Positions 1 through 6,438 are shown, counted from the first letter of the stretch. The stretch is DNA of 8,607 bases from Pseudomonadota bacterium (GCA_023434095.1 JAEYTJ010000269.1:1-8607); one strand, 5' to 3'. The notes: generated from the letters alone by a model not told the origin. Translations and numbers: made by a program.

Positions 1-243
1 GCGGCGCGGGTGCGGCTTCGGCCCATCGTCATGACGTCGCTGGCCTTCATTCTCGGCGCGTTGCCGCTGGTCCTCGCCGAGGGCGCGGGCGCCGAACTCC
101 GGCAGGTGCTCGGCGTCGCGGTGTTCACCGGCATGATCGGCGTCACTTTCTTCGGCCTCATCTTCACACCCGCTTTTTATGTGCTGTGCCGGCGGATCGG
201 GTTCCGCCGGGCGAAGTCGGACGAGGTGCTGGCCACGGAATAA
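1..243 (+). CDS. RND-family efflux transporter, C-terminal fragment
   Basis: This is the last 80 codons of a proton-driven RND (AcrB/MexB-like, HAE1) inner-membrane drug or solvent exporter. The reading frame is open from base 1, so the gene begins upstream of the window. The opening residues (AARVRLRPIVMTSLAFILG) match the conserved RND stretch R-x-R-P-I-x-M-T-S that leads into the last transmembrane bundle. It is followed by a small-residue helix (LPLVLAEGAGAELRQVLG) and a final hydrophobic helix ending FGLIFTPAFYVLCRR. The short basic/acidic cytoplasmic tail ends at a TAA stop. The partner adaptor and outer-membrane channel, if present, would lie upstream. The family is confident; the substrate cannot be told from the tail. 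No convincing intrinsic terminator follows: a 5-bp CGGGC/GCCCG hairpin at 325-338 has no T tract. Confidence 0.92.
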   Translation, partial: AARVRLRPIVMTSLAFILGALPLVLAEGAGAELRQVLGVAVFTGMIGVTFFGLIFTPAFYVLCRRIGFRRAKSDEVLATE

Positions 244-456
244 GGGGCGAGGCGCATCGGGGTAAGGGAGCCCGGCCATCGCGCGCGGCGGCCAGGCTTC
301 CGATGCCTGCCCCTGCGACGCGCACGGGCTCTCGCCCGAGCCGCGCTGCACAGCCGTCCCTTTAGCCGACTGACTTTTCTATGCCACCCGGATCCGGCCC
401 CGCGAGGCCTGTGCGTCATGCGACGTCGCCCCGCGACGGTCGCGCCCCGTTGTTCC
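244..456. other. GC-rich intergenic stretch, no gene recognised
   Basis: This is the first half of the 437-base gap between the RND gene and the molybdenum hydroxylase operon. It is GC-rich, and its only open frames are antisense or arginine-rich GC artefacts with no recognisable protein character. A weak hairpin (CGGGC-TCTC-GCCCG, 325-338) is visible. No RNA gene, repeat or promoter could be supported here. Confidence 0.5.
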
Positions 457-473
457 AGGAATAATTCATTCCT
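457..473. promoter_or_regulatory. Candidate operator: AGGAAT-N5-ATTCCT dyad
   Basis: A perfect inverted repeat with 6-base arms and a 5-base spacer (AGGAAT AATTC ATTCCT) lies where the sequence switches from GC-rich to AT-rich, just upstream of the promoter-like boxes. Its size suits binding by a dimeric regulator of the MarR, TetR or GntR type. No regulator gene is in the window, so the binding protein is unknown. A chance dyad of this size is possible; its position is what makes it a candidate. Confidence 0.35.
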
Positions 474-485
474 CTCCCGGGCGCC

Positions 486-561
486 TTGACTTGAGAAATT
501 TATAATACGAAAATTGTAAAACTGAATATGGAATATTGAACTATAAGTGCGTCACTATAAA
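486..561 (+). promoter_or_regulatory. AT-rich probable promoter region of the molybdenum hydroxylase operon
   Basis: This block is conspicuously AT-rich within otherwise GC-rich DNA. It contains TTGACT (486-491), a perfect TATAAT (501-506), TTGAAC (536-541), TATAAG (542-547) and TATAAA (556-561). No pair has ideal sigma-70 spacing: TTGACT to TATAAT is only 9 bases, and TTGAAC to TATAAA is 14 bases. The transcription start therefore cannot be assigned. Its location upstream of the first gene of a four-gene block, 120-195 bases before the chosen start codon, supports a control-region role. Confidence 0.45.
542..559. promoter_or_regulatory. Quasi-palindrome over TATA-like boxes, possible operator
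   Basis: The 18 bases TATAAGTGCGTCACTATA form an imperfect dyad. AGTG and CACT pair around a CGT centre, and TATA flanks both sides with one extra A on the left. The same region carries a direct repeat, ACTATAA at 540-546 and again at 554-560, offset by 14 bases. Overlap with the best -10-like sequences would suit a repressor site, but no cognate regulator is present. Confidence 0.3.
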
Positions 562-680
562 AATCCACGATCCTCATAAGCCAAGCACTTAATGTTGCCC
601 TCGGAGCGCGTTGGAAGCCCGCGCCACGTGGGTAAGCAGCATTGCTCTATTTGGTGCCTTACGCCCCGAAAGAACGTCTT

Positions 681-3449
681 ATGCGCCCCTCGCGCCGCGA
701 TTTTCTGAAGTTGGCTTCGGTCGGCGGCATGTCGCTGACCTTGGCGCCAATGGCCAGCGCTCAGCTTCCCGACTTTCTGGCCCGCGAGACCTTGCCGGGG
801 CGAAGCGTTCCGCATCCGCTGTCCGGACGCATCGATGGCGTCGCCAAGGTGACGGGCGCGAAGCTCTACGCCGCCGATTTCCGCGCCGCCGACCTGCCCG
901 GCTGGCCGACCGCCACGCATCACGCGCTGCTGGTCCGCGCGCCGGATGCCACGCATGTGTACGAGGGGCTCGACGTTTCCGCGCTCGGGCCGGAAGCCGC
1001 GCCGAAGGTCGTGGTGACGGCCGAGGATCTGGCCCGCATCGGCACCCGCGTGCCCGCGTTCTACGCCGGCGATCTCTTTTGCCCGGTCGGCACGACGCCG
1101 CTCTATCTCGGCCAGCCGGTCGCCCTGCTGCTGTTCGAGACGTTCCGCGCCTACGACCTTGCCCGAAGGGCCTTTCGCGAGACCGGCCTGCTGAAGTTCG
1201 GCAAGGAGACCGGGCCGCGCCCGGCCCCCAATTACGGCGCGTTCCGCTTCACCCGGGTCGCCGGCGCGACACCGGATTCGCCGGACCTCTACTCGCCGCT
1301 GCAGGAGGGCTGGATCAGCCCCGGCTTCGTCGATGCCGGCTCCGGCCGCCCGATCTGGCGGGTGCTCCCGGACGCGAAGGGCCCGGACTATGTGAAGGGC
1401 GCGAGCTATGGCGAATCCATCCGCGCCGAGCTTGCCGCACCGGCGCCGGACATCCTGGCCCTCGAACGCTCGTTCGAAACGCAATCGGTGGACCCGATGT
1501 TTCTGGAGCCCGAGACCGGGCTCGCCTGGTACGAGCCGGGCACGAAGACGCTCGACATGGTCATCGGCGTGCAGTCGCCCTTCGAGGCCCTGGGGGCCAT
1601 CGCCCATCTGCTCGGCGAGGCCCAGCCCGACTACAGGCCGGCCGGCGTCAATGCGCGCTTCTGCTATGTCGGCGGCGGCTTCGGCGGGCGCGACCATACC
1701 CCCTTTCCGCTTTACGTCGCGCTCGCGGCACTGTTCTTTCCCGGCCGCCCGGTGCGCCTCGCCCATGACCGGTTCCAGCAGTTTCAGGGCGGCGTGAAGC
1801 GGCATGCCTTCAAGATGCGCTCGCAGATGGGGGTCGACCGGGCCAGCGGGCTCATCACCGCCTTTGCCGCCGACCATGTGCTCGACGGCGGCGGGCTCGC
1901 CAACTATTCGGCAAGCGTCGCGGTGGTGGGCGCGACCGGCGCGATCGGCATGTACGCGATCCCGAAGGTCGATGTGACCACATTGGCCGAGCACACGCGC
2001 GGGGTGACGGCCGGCTCGATGCGCGGCTACGGAGCGCTGCAGACCGCCACCGCGCTGGAGACGCTGGTGGACGAGGCCTGCACCGCGCTTTCCCTCGACC
2101 CGATCGAGTTCCGTCGACGCAATGCGCTGAAGGTCGGCGAGCGGACCATGACGGGCAACCCGTACTCGGTGTCGGTGCGTGCGCCGGAAATTCTCGACAG
2201 GCTGCAGGAGCAGGCGGTCTGGCGCGACCGGGCCGCGGCGAAGAAGGCGGCGCGCGACGGCGTGCTCGTCGGCACCGGGGTCGCCTGCATCGCGAAGGAT
2301 TACGGCACGGGCGCGGACTGCTCGCTCGGCGCCGTGGAGATCGACGCGCAGGGACGCGTCTCCATTCGTGGCGACGCCGTCGAGATGGGCAACGGCATCG
2401 GCACGGCGCTTGCCAACCGGGTGGCGGGCCACCTCGGGGCGGTGGCGGACGAGGTGACCGTCGCGCTCGTCGAGGGCTTCGATGCGCTGGAACTGGTGAC
2501 CTCCGGCGACCCTTATTCCATCACCCAGGCCGATCAGGACGCGGCCGCGCGCGATTCCCGCTGGGTGCCCGCTGTCTCTTCCGCGACCAGCGCCTCCATC
2601 GGCGCCCATGTCGGCACGCAGGCCGCCGCGGAAGCCGCCCGCGTGGTGTTCCGCTTCGGGCTCTGGCCGGCGGCGCTGGCGCTGTGGGACATCGCGCCGG
2701 ACGACCCACGCGCCGGCCAATGGCCCGAAGCCTACTGGCAGAGCGAGACGCTGCTGTTCTCCGGCCTGCCGCCCCTCCCGCTCAAGGCGATTGCGGCGAA
2801 GGCCCATCAGCAGGGCGGCGTGACCGGCGCGATGGCCCACGCCTTCTCGCGATGGGCATGGGCGGAGGCCACCTTCGGGCTTCCGGAGGGCGACTGGAGC
2901 GCCGACATCGACGCACTGGCGGTGCGGCGCGGCGCCGGCGACTACCAGCGGCTCGCCCGCAAGGCCGTCTCCTTCCCGCCGGCCGACTATAACCGCATCG
3001 GGACGGCCTTCGCCTCCATGTGCGGAACCTCGGTGCGGGTCGAGATCGAGCGGGCGACGGGCAATCTGCGCATCGCCAAGGCCTACAGCGTGCTCGAATG
3101 CGGGCATGCGCTGGTGCCGGACGTCGTGATCGGCCAGTCGCAGGGAGGCTTTGCGATGGGGGTCGGCTACGCGCTGCTGGAGACCTTGCCCCCCTTCGAG
3201 GACGGGCCGGGCAACGGCACCTGGAACCTCGGCCAGTATGTGGTCGCGCGCGGCTCCGACCTGCCGCTGCACGACCTCGAGATCGAGGTGCTGCCGCCGC
3301 TCGCCCCGAACGAGCCGCCCAAGGGCATGGCCGAGGTGGTGATGATCCCGGTCGTTCCGGCGCTGCTGAACGCCATCTTCGACGCGACCGGCCACCGCTT
3401 CTACTCGCTGCCGGTGACCCCGGAGATGATCAAGGGGGTCCTCGCATGA
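681..3449 (+). CDS. Tat-exported molybdenum hydroxylase large subunit (xanthine dehydrogenase/aldehyde oxidase family)
   Basis: This is a 922-residue molybdopterin-binding subunit expected to hydroxylate an aldehyde or N-heterocycle in the periplasm. The ATG start at 681 is preferred because it opens directly on a Tat signal, MRPSRRDFLKLA, with a hydrophobic stretch ending MASAQ near residue 28. Upstream in-frame TTG (642) and GTG (654) would add residues before the signal. Residues about 47-167 form the a/b hammerhead domain (RIDGVAKVTG, YAADF). The cofactor-binding region shows GGGFGG (331-336), MRGYG (447-451), a glycine-rich GQSQGGFAMGVGYAL (818-832) and KGMAE, whose Glu885 sits where the family's catalytic glutamate lies. 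It resembles the IorB/CoxL-type large subunits paired with small Fe-S partners. It is rather long, with a tryptophan-rich segment around residues 655-770. The gene overlaps the next by four bases (ATGA). The substrate is not assignable, and calls such as isoquinoline 1-oxidoreductase or aldehyde dehydrogenase are only family names. Maturation genes (XdhC- or MocA-like) are not in the window. Confidence 0.93.
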   Translation: MRPSRRDFLKLASVGGMSLTLAPMASAQLPDFLARETLPGRSVPHPLSGRIDGVAKVTGAKLYAADFRAADLPGWPTATHHALLVRAPDATHVYEGLDVSALGPEAAPKVVVTAEDLARIGTRVPAFYAGDLFCPVGTTPLYLGQPVALLLFETFRAYDLARRAFRETGLLKFGKETGPRPAPNYGAFRFTRVAGATPDSPDLYSPLQEGWISPGFVDAGSGRPIWRVLPDAKGPDYVKGASYGESIRAELAAPAPDILALERSFETQSVDPMFLEPETGLAWYEPGTKTLDMVIGVQSPFEALGAIAHLLGEAQPDYRPAGVNARFCYVGGGFGGRDHTPFPLYVALAALFFPGRPVRLAHDRFQQFQGGVKRHAFKMRSQMGVDRASGLITAFAADHVLDGGGLANYSASVAVVGATGAIGMYAIPKVDVTTLAEHTRGVTAGSMRGYGALQTATALETLVDEACTALSLDPIEFRRRNALKVGERTMTGNPYSVSVRAPEILDRLQEQAVWRDRAAAKKAARDGVLVGTGVACIAKDYGTGADCSLGAVEIDAQGRVSIRGDAVEMGNGIGTALANRVAGHLGAVADEVTVALVEGFDALELVTSGDPYSITQADQDAAARDSRWVPAVSSATSASIGAHVGTQAAAEAARVVFRFGLWPAALALWDIAPDDPRAGQWPEAYWQSETLLFSGLPPLPLKAIAAKAHQQGGVTGAMAHAFSRWAWAEATFGLPEGDWSADIDALAVRRGAGDYQRLARKAVSFPPADYNRIGTAFASMCGTSVRVEIERATGNLRIAKAYSVLECGHALVPDVVIGQSQGGFAMGVGYALLETLPPFEDGPGNGTWNLGQYVVARGSDLPLHDLEIEVLPPLAPNEPPKGMAEVVMIPVVPALLNAIFDATGHRFYSLPVTPEMIKGVLA
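3432..3438 (+). promoter_or_regulatory. Ribosome binding site for the [2Fe-2S] subunit
   Basis: AAGGGGG lies 7 bases before the ATG at 3446, inside the last codons of the large-subunit gene. It fixes the start of the small subunit and, with the ATGA overlap, indicates translational coupling of the two subunits. Confidence 0.6.
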
Positions 3450-3964
3450 CGACGCTCTCGCTGACGATAAATGGCCGCGCCGTCGGTCCGGTCGAGATAC
3501 CCGACGACCTGACGATGAACGATTTCCTGCGCGAGGTGCTGGGGATGACCGGCACCAAGTTCGGCTGCGGGGCTGCACAGTGCCTGAGCTGCGCGGTGAT
3601 CGTCGATCTCGACGACGGCACCAGTGCCACCCGGCCGACCTGCATCGCCGCGGCGGCCGATTTCAACGCGCAGAAGATCCGTACCGTCGAAGGCCACGCC
3701 GCGAGCGGGACGCTGACCCCGCTGCAGCGCGCCTTCGTGGAGCATTTCGCCTTCCAGTGCGGCTACTGCACGCCCGGCTTCCTCAACGAGAGCCAGGTGC
3801 TGCTGGAGCGTCTGGAGAGGCAGAAGATCGCGCGCGCGGAACTGGAGCGCACCATCGTGGAAGCGCTGGACGGCCATCTGTGCCGCTGCTCCGGCTATGT
3901 GAAGTACCACCAGGCGGTGCGCGACGTCATCCTCGCCGACCCCTCCCGCTATCTCACGGCCTGA
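3446..3964 (+). CDS. Molybdenum hydroxylase small subunit with two [2Fe-2S] clusters
   Basis: This 172-residue protein (IorA/CoxS-like) carries electrons from the molybdenum site of the large subunit. Its N-terminal plant-ferredoxin-like domain has Cys41, Cys46, Cys49 (CGAAQCLSC) and Cys66. Its C-terminal helical [2Fe-2S] domain has Cys105 and Cys108 (QCGYCTPG) and Cys146 and Cys148 (LCRCSGY). All eight cluster ligands are therefore present, and the length is normal for the family. The usual glycine after the second Cys (C-G-x-C) is Leu here. There is no signal peptide, so the protein is probably exported folded with the Tat-bearing large subunit. No FAD-domain subunit is encoded nearby, unlike cytosolic xanthine dehydrogenases and CO dehydrogenases, which points to the cytochrome encoded next as electron acceptor. 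The order large subunit before small subunit is the reverse of many such operons. Confidence 0.95.
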   Translation: MTTLSLTINGRAVGPVEIPDDLTMNDFLREVLGMTGTKFGCGAAQCLSCAVIVDLDDGTSATRPTCIAAAADFNAQKIRTVEGHAASGTLTPLQRAFVEHFAFQCGYCTPGFLNESQVLLERLERQKIARAELERTIVEALDGHLCRCSGYVKYHQAVRDVILADPSRYLTA

Positions 3965-3973
3965 AGGCGTGCC

Positions 3974-4594
3974 ATGACCCTGAGCCGGCGCCATCGCTTA
4001 TTGCTGGGAACGGTGGCCGCCATCAGCGTCCTCGCCGCGGGCATCGCCAGCCGCGTGGGGACGGCGGCGCCCGCCGACACGCTCGCCGCGCCCGCCAGCT
4101 TCGCCGGCATCGCCGATCCCAAGGCCCGGTCGGCGGCGTATTTCACCGAGCTCGGCAAGGTGCTGACCAGTCCGCGCTGCACCAATTGCCACCCGGCGAC
4201 CGACCGCCCGCGGCAGGGCGACGCCATGCGCCCGCACCAGCCGCCGGTCTTCCGGGGAGAGGATGGCATGGGGCTGGCCCATATGCGCTGCTCCAGTTGC
4301 CACGGCGCCGCGAATTTCGATGCCGCCGGCATGCCCGGCCATCCGAGCTGGCATCTCGCTCCGGCGGAAATGGCGTGGGAAGGCAAGACGGTCGCGCAGA
4401 TCTGCGAACAGATCAAGGACCCCGCTCGCAACGGCAACCGGTCGCTGCAGGACCTCATCGCGCATATCGGCGACGACACGCTGGTCGGCTGGGCCTGGCA
4501 CCCCGGGCCCGGCCGCACGCCCGCGCCGGGCACCCAGCAGGACGCCAAGGCGCTGGTGACGGCGTGGGTGGAGAGTGGAGCCGCCTGTCCCTGA
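3974..4594 (+). CDS. Dihaem c-type cytochrome, probable electron acceptor of the molybdenum hydroxylase
   Basis: This is a 206-residue exported cytochrome. It begins with a basic N terminus (MTLSRRHR) and a hydrophobic segment to about residue 32 (signal peptide or membrane anchor). Two haem-attachment motifs follow, CTNCH (69-73) and CSSCH (106-110). Cys144 and Cys205, outside the haem motifs, could form a disulfide. The stretch GDAMRPHQPP and the tail ending WVESGAACP recall a protein family I remember being annotated as 'isoquinoline 1-oxidoreductase subunit', found beside this type of molybdoenzyme; that is a memory of annotation, not a search. Its start lies 9 bases after the small-subunit stop, with a GAAGG ribosome site overlapping that stop, so it is almost certainly cotranscribed. 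Expected role: take electrons from the [2Fe-2S] subunit in the periplasm and pass them to a terminal oxidase, another cytochrome, or possibly the multicopper oxidase encoded next. Confidence 0.88.
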   Translation: MTLSRRHRLLLGTVAAISVLAAGIASRVGTAAPADTLAAPASFAGIADPKARSAAYFTELGKVLTSPRCTNCHPATDRPRQGDAMRPHQPPVFRGEDGMGLAHMRCSSCHGAANFDAAGMPGHPSWHLAPAEMAWEGKTVAQICEQIKDPARNGNRSLQDLIAHIGDDTLVGWAWHPGPGRTPAPGTQQDAKALVTAWVESGAACP

Positions 4595-4624
4595 CGGGCG
4601 CGTGCGGATTTCGTGGCCGAAGAA

Positions 4625-4638
4625 CCCTGTTCACAGGG
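4625..4638 (+). promoter_or_regulatory. Small hairpin in the leader of the multicopper oxidase gene
   Basis: CCCTGTTCACAGGG is an inverted repeat (CCCTG stem, TTCA loop) in the 60-base gap between the cytochrome and multicopper oxidase genes. It ends 5 bases before the GGGGA ribosome site. It has no T tract, so it is not a typical terminator. It could affect mRNA processing or initiation, or serve as a DNA operator for separate control of the copper enzyme. Confidence 0.3.
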
Positions 4639-4643
4639 CGCAT

Positions 4644-4648
4644 GGGGA
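4644..4648 (+). promoter_or_regulatory. Ribosome binding site deciding the multicopper oxidase start
   Basis: GGGGA sits 6 bases before the ATG at 4655. It supports that start over the in-frame GTG at 4613, which would add 14 residues of no signal-like character. Confidence 0.5.
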
Positions 4649-4654
4649 CGTCCA

Positions 4655-6319
4655 ATGACGCAAGAGACAGAGCTGACGCCGGCCGTCGCCGAAGACCGCA
4701 GCCCGGCGGAGGCGCCTGCGGGATCGCCGTCGCGCCGGGGGTTCATCGCCGGTGGCATAGCCGGCATCCTGGCCCCGAATATCGGCCCGCTGGTGCCACA
4801 GGCCGAGGCGGCCGCCATTCACCATGAAAGCGCGCCGCCCGCCGCCGGCGGCCCGGCACGTCCGGCGGCGGAGCGGGGCATATCGAACGGCGGCCCGCGC
4901 CGGGTGCCCTTCGTCGACGGCGCGCCGTTGCGCGAGCCGGAGGTACGCCGTTCGGAGAAGGGCGAGCTCAACACCACCCTGCGGGCGTCCTATTCCTGGC
5001 AGGACGTGGGTGGCTACCATCTCTATCTGCGCGGCTACGAGGGCGGCATTCCCGGCCCGACCCTGCGGCTCCAGCCCGGCGATGTGCTGCGCATCAAGCT
5101 CATCAACGACCTCCCGCCCAACCGGGAGGAGATGCCGCTGCGGATGAACCAGCCGCATATGCTCAACCTGACGAATTTCCACTTCCACGGCGTCCATTCC
5201 AGCCCGAGCGGCATCTCCGACAACGTGCTGCGCACCATGGAGCCGGGGCTCAGCTACGACGTCGAGATCAAGATTCCCGAGGATCATCCCCGCGGCACCT
5301 ATTGGTACCATCCCCACCATCACGGCTCGGCGGACGTCCAGCTGTCCAGCGGCATGGTCGGCGCCATCGTCATCGAGGACGGTCCCGAGCAGGTGGCCGA
5401 GGTGAAGGCGGCGAAGGACGTCACCATGGTGCTGGGCGAGGTGGTGTTCGACGGCTTCGGCATGGTCGAGGGATTCGACCCGCTCTTCTCCGAGACGTCG
5501 ACGCGCTTCCTCTCGCTGAACGGCCAGCGCAACCCCACCATCACCATGCGCCCCGGCGAGGTGCAGCGCTGGCGGCTGGTCCATGCCGGTTATCAGGACG
5601 ACCTGTTTCTGGTGCTGGAGGACCACCAGCTCAACGCCATCGCCCGCGACGGCATCGGGCTGGTGCTGATGGGCGAGGGCCAGGTCTGCACCGATCAGCC
5701 CGAGCGCAAGGACGCGGTGCTGATCGCGCCGGGACAGCGCATCGACGTGCTGGTGAAGGCCGGCGCCGCAGGCACCTACGATCTCAAGGCGCTGCCCTAT
5801 AATCAGGGCTATCCCTCCCCGTTCGGGCCGATCGCCCAGGTGAAGGTGGAAGGAGAGCCGCTGCCGATGGCCCTGCCCGGCCCGCTCGCCCGTCCGCCGC
5901 TGGCGTCGATCCGCGACGAGGAGATCACCAACCGCCGCGAACTGACCTTCTCCGCCGTGCTGCCCGAAAACGACGCGGCGGCGACATGGCGCGAGTTCAA
6001 ATTCCTGGTCGACGGCAAGAGCTTCGACATCACCCGCGTCGATCACCGCATCAAGCTCGGTGCAGTGGAGGAATGGACGCTCACCAATCTTCACTTCCAC
6101 GACCACATCTTCCACATCCACGTGAACCCGTTCGAACTGGTGAAGGTGAATGGGGACGATGTCCCGTCGGTCTGGCTCGACACGGTCGTCCTGCCCCGCA
6201 ACGGCAGCCTGACGATCCGGTCGCGGTTTATCGACTTCGTCGGCCAGTATGTCCTGCATTGCCACATGATGAACCACGAGGAGCTGGGGATGATGCAGCT
6301 GATCGAGGTGGAGGCGTAG
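4655..6319 (+). CDS. Tat-exported multicopper oxidase (laccase-like)
   Basis: This 554-residue oxidase couples one-electron oxidation of a substrate (phenol, metal ion or electron protein) to four-electron reduction of oxygen to water. A Tat signal (SPSRRGFIAGG, twin Arg27-Arg28) leads to a hydrophobic stretch and an Ala/Pro-rich linker to about residue 90. Three cupredoxin-like parts follow. All four copper motifs are intact: HFH (176-178), HPH (219-221), HIFHIH (484-489) and HCHMMNHEELGM (535-546). By family rules His484, Cys536, His541 and Met546 bind the type 1 copper, and the other eight His bind the trinuclear centre. GGIPGPTLRLQPGD (130-143) is the usual first-domain signature. No Met-rich insert of the CueO type is seen, so copper detoxification is less favoured. 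The gene follows the cytochrome by 60 bases on the same strand, probably in one operon. The natural substrate is unknown. Confidence 0.94.
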   Translation: MTQETELTPAVAEDRSPAEAPAGSPSRRGFIAGGIAGILAPNIGPLVPQAEAAAIHHESAPPAAGGPARPAAERGISNGGPRRVPFVDGAPLREPEVRRSEKGELNTTLRASYSWQDVGGYHLYLRGYEGGIPGPTLRLQPGDVLRIKLINDLPPNREEMPLRMNQPHMLNLTNFHFHGVHSSPSGISDNVLRTMEPGLSYDVEIKIPEDHPRGTYWYHPHHHGSADVQLSSGMVGAIVIEDGPEQVAEVKAAKDVTMVLGEVVFDGFGMVEGFDPLFSETSTRFLSLNGQRNPTITMRPGEVQRWRLVHAGYQDDLFLVLEDHQLNAIARDGIGLVLMGEGQVCTDQPERKDAVLIAPGQRIDVLVKAGAAGTYDLKALPYNQGYPSPFGPIAQVKVEGEPLPMALPGPLARPPLASIRDEEITNRRELTFSAVLPENDAAATWREFKFLVDGKSFDITRVDHRIKLGAVEEWTLTNLHFHDHIFHIHVNPFELVKVNGDDVPSVWLDTVVLPRNGSLTIRSRFIDFVGQYVLHCHMMNHEELGMMQLIEVEA

Positions 6320-6343
6320 AAGGCGCGGTGAAGAACACCCCGG

Positions 6344-6363
6344 GCCCCGCCGATCGGCGGGGC
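6344..6363. terminator. Perfect GC palindrome between convergent genes, probable bidirectional terminator
   Basis: GCCCCGCCGATCGGCGGGGC is perfectly self-complementary: an 8-bp GC stem closed by GATC. It lies 24 bases after the multicopper oxidase stop and 75 bases beyond the stop of the converging adaptor gene. It lacks a T tract on either strand, so termination is inferred from stem strength and position. The rest of the 119-base gap (6320-6438) holds nothing else recognisable. Confidence 0.5.
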
Positions 6364-6438
6364 GCGCCGCGCGACCGGCATCGCATCGCATGAATGCCGG
6401 CCCTGCGGTGCCGCACGGCGGCCGTCTCCGGCGCGTGC

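Noticed and set aside
325..338. CGGGC-TCTC-GCCCG hairpin as terminator of the RND gene
   Set aside because: The stem is only 5 bp, it has no T tract and it lies over 80 bases after the stop. Such stems are common by chance in GC-rich DNA.
486..506. TTGACT plus TATAAT read as one sigma-70 promoter
   Set aside because: The boxes are separated by only 9 bases, far from the 16-18 needed, so they cannot be the -35 and -10 of the same promoter.
624..631. CCACGTGG palindrome ahead of the molybdenum hydroxylase gene
   Set aside because: It is an 8-base palindrome in GC-rich sequence with no extension of symmetry, which is too short to support as an operator.
642..680. TTG (642) or GTG (654) as start of the molybdenum hydroxylase large subunit
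   Set aside because: Both would place 9-13 extra residues ahead of a Tat signal that begins naturally at the ATG at 681, and neither has a clear ribosome site.
3020..3445. Upstream extension of the [2Fe-2S] subunit frame (start at 3020)
   Set aside because: The extra 142 residues overlap the large-subunit gene in another frame and are Arg/Ala/Gly-rich. The ATG at 3446 has a good ribosome site and the family's normal N terminus.
555..3578. A 1007-codon open frame on the minus strand opposite the molybdenum hydroxylase gene
   Set aside because: Its translation is dominated by Arg, Gly, Ala, His and Asp without recognisable domains, and it mirrors the codon pattern of a clearly identified plus-strand gene. 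It is a GC-driven antisense artefact.
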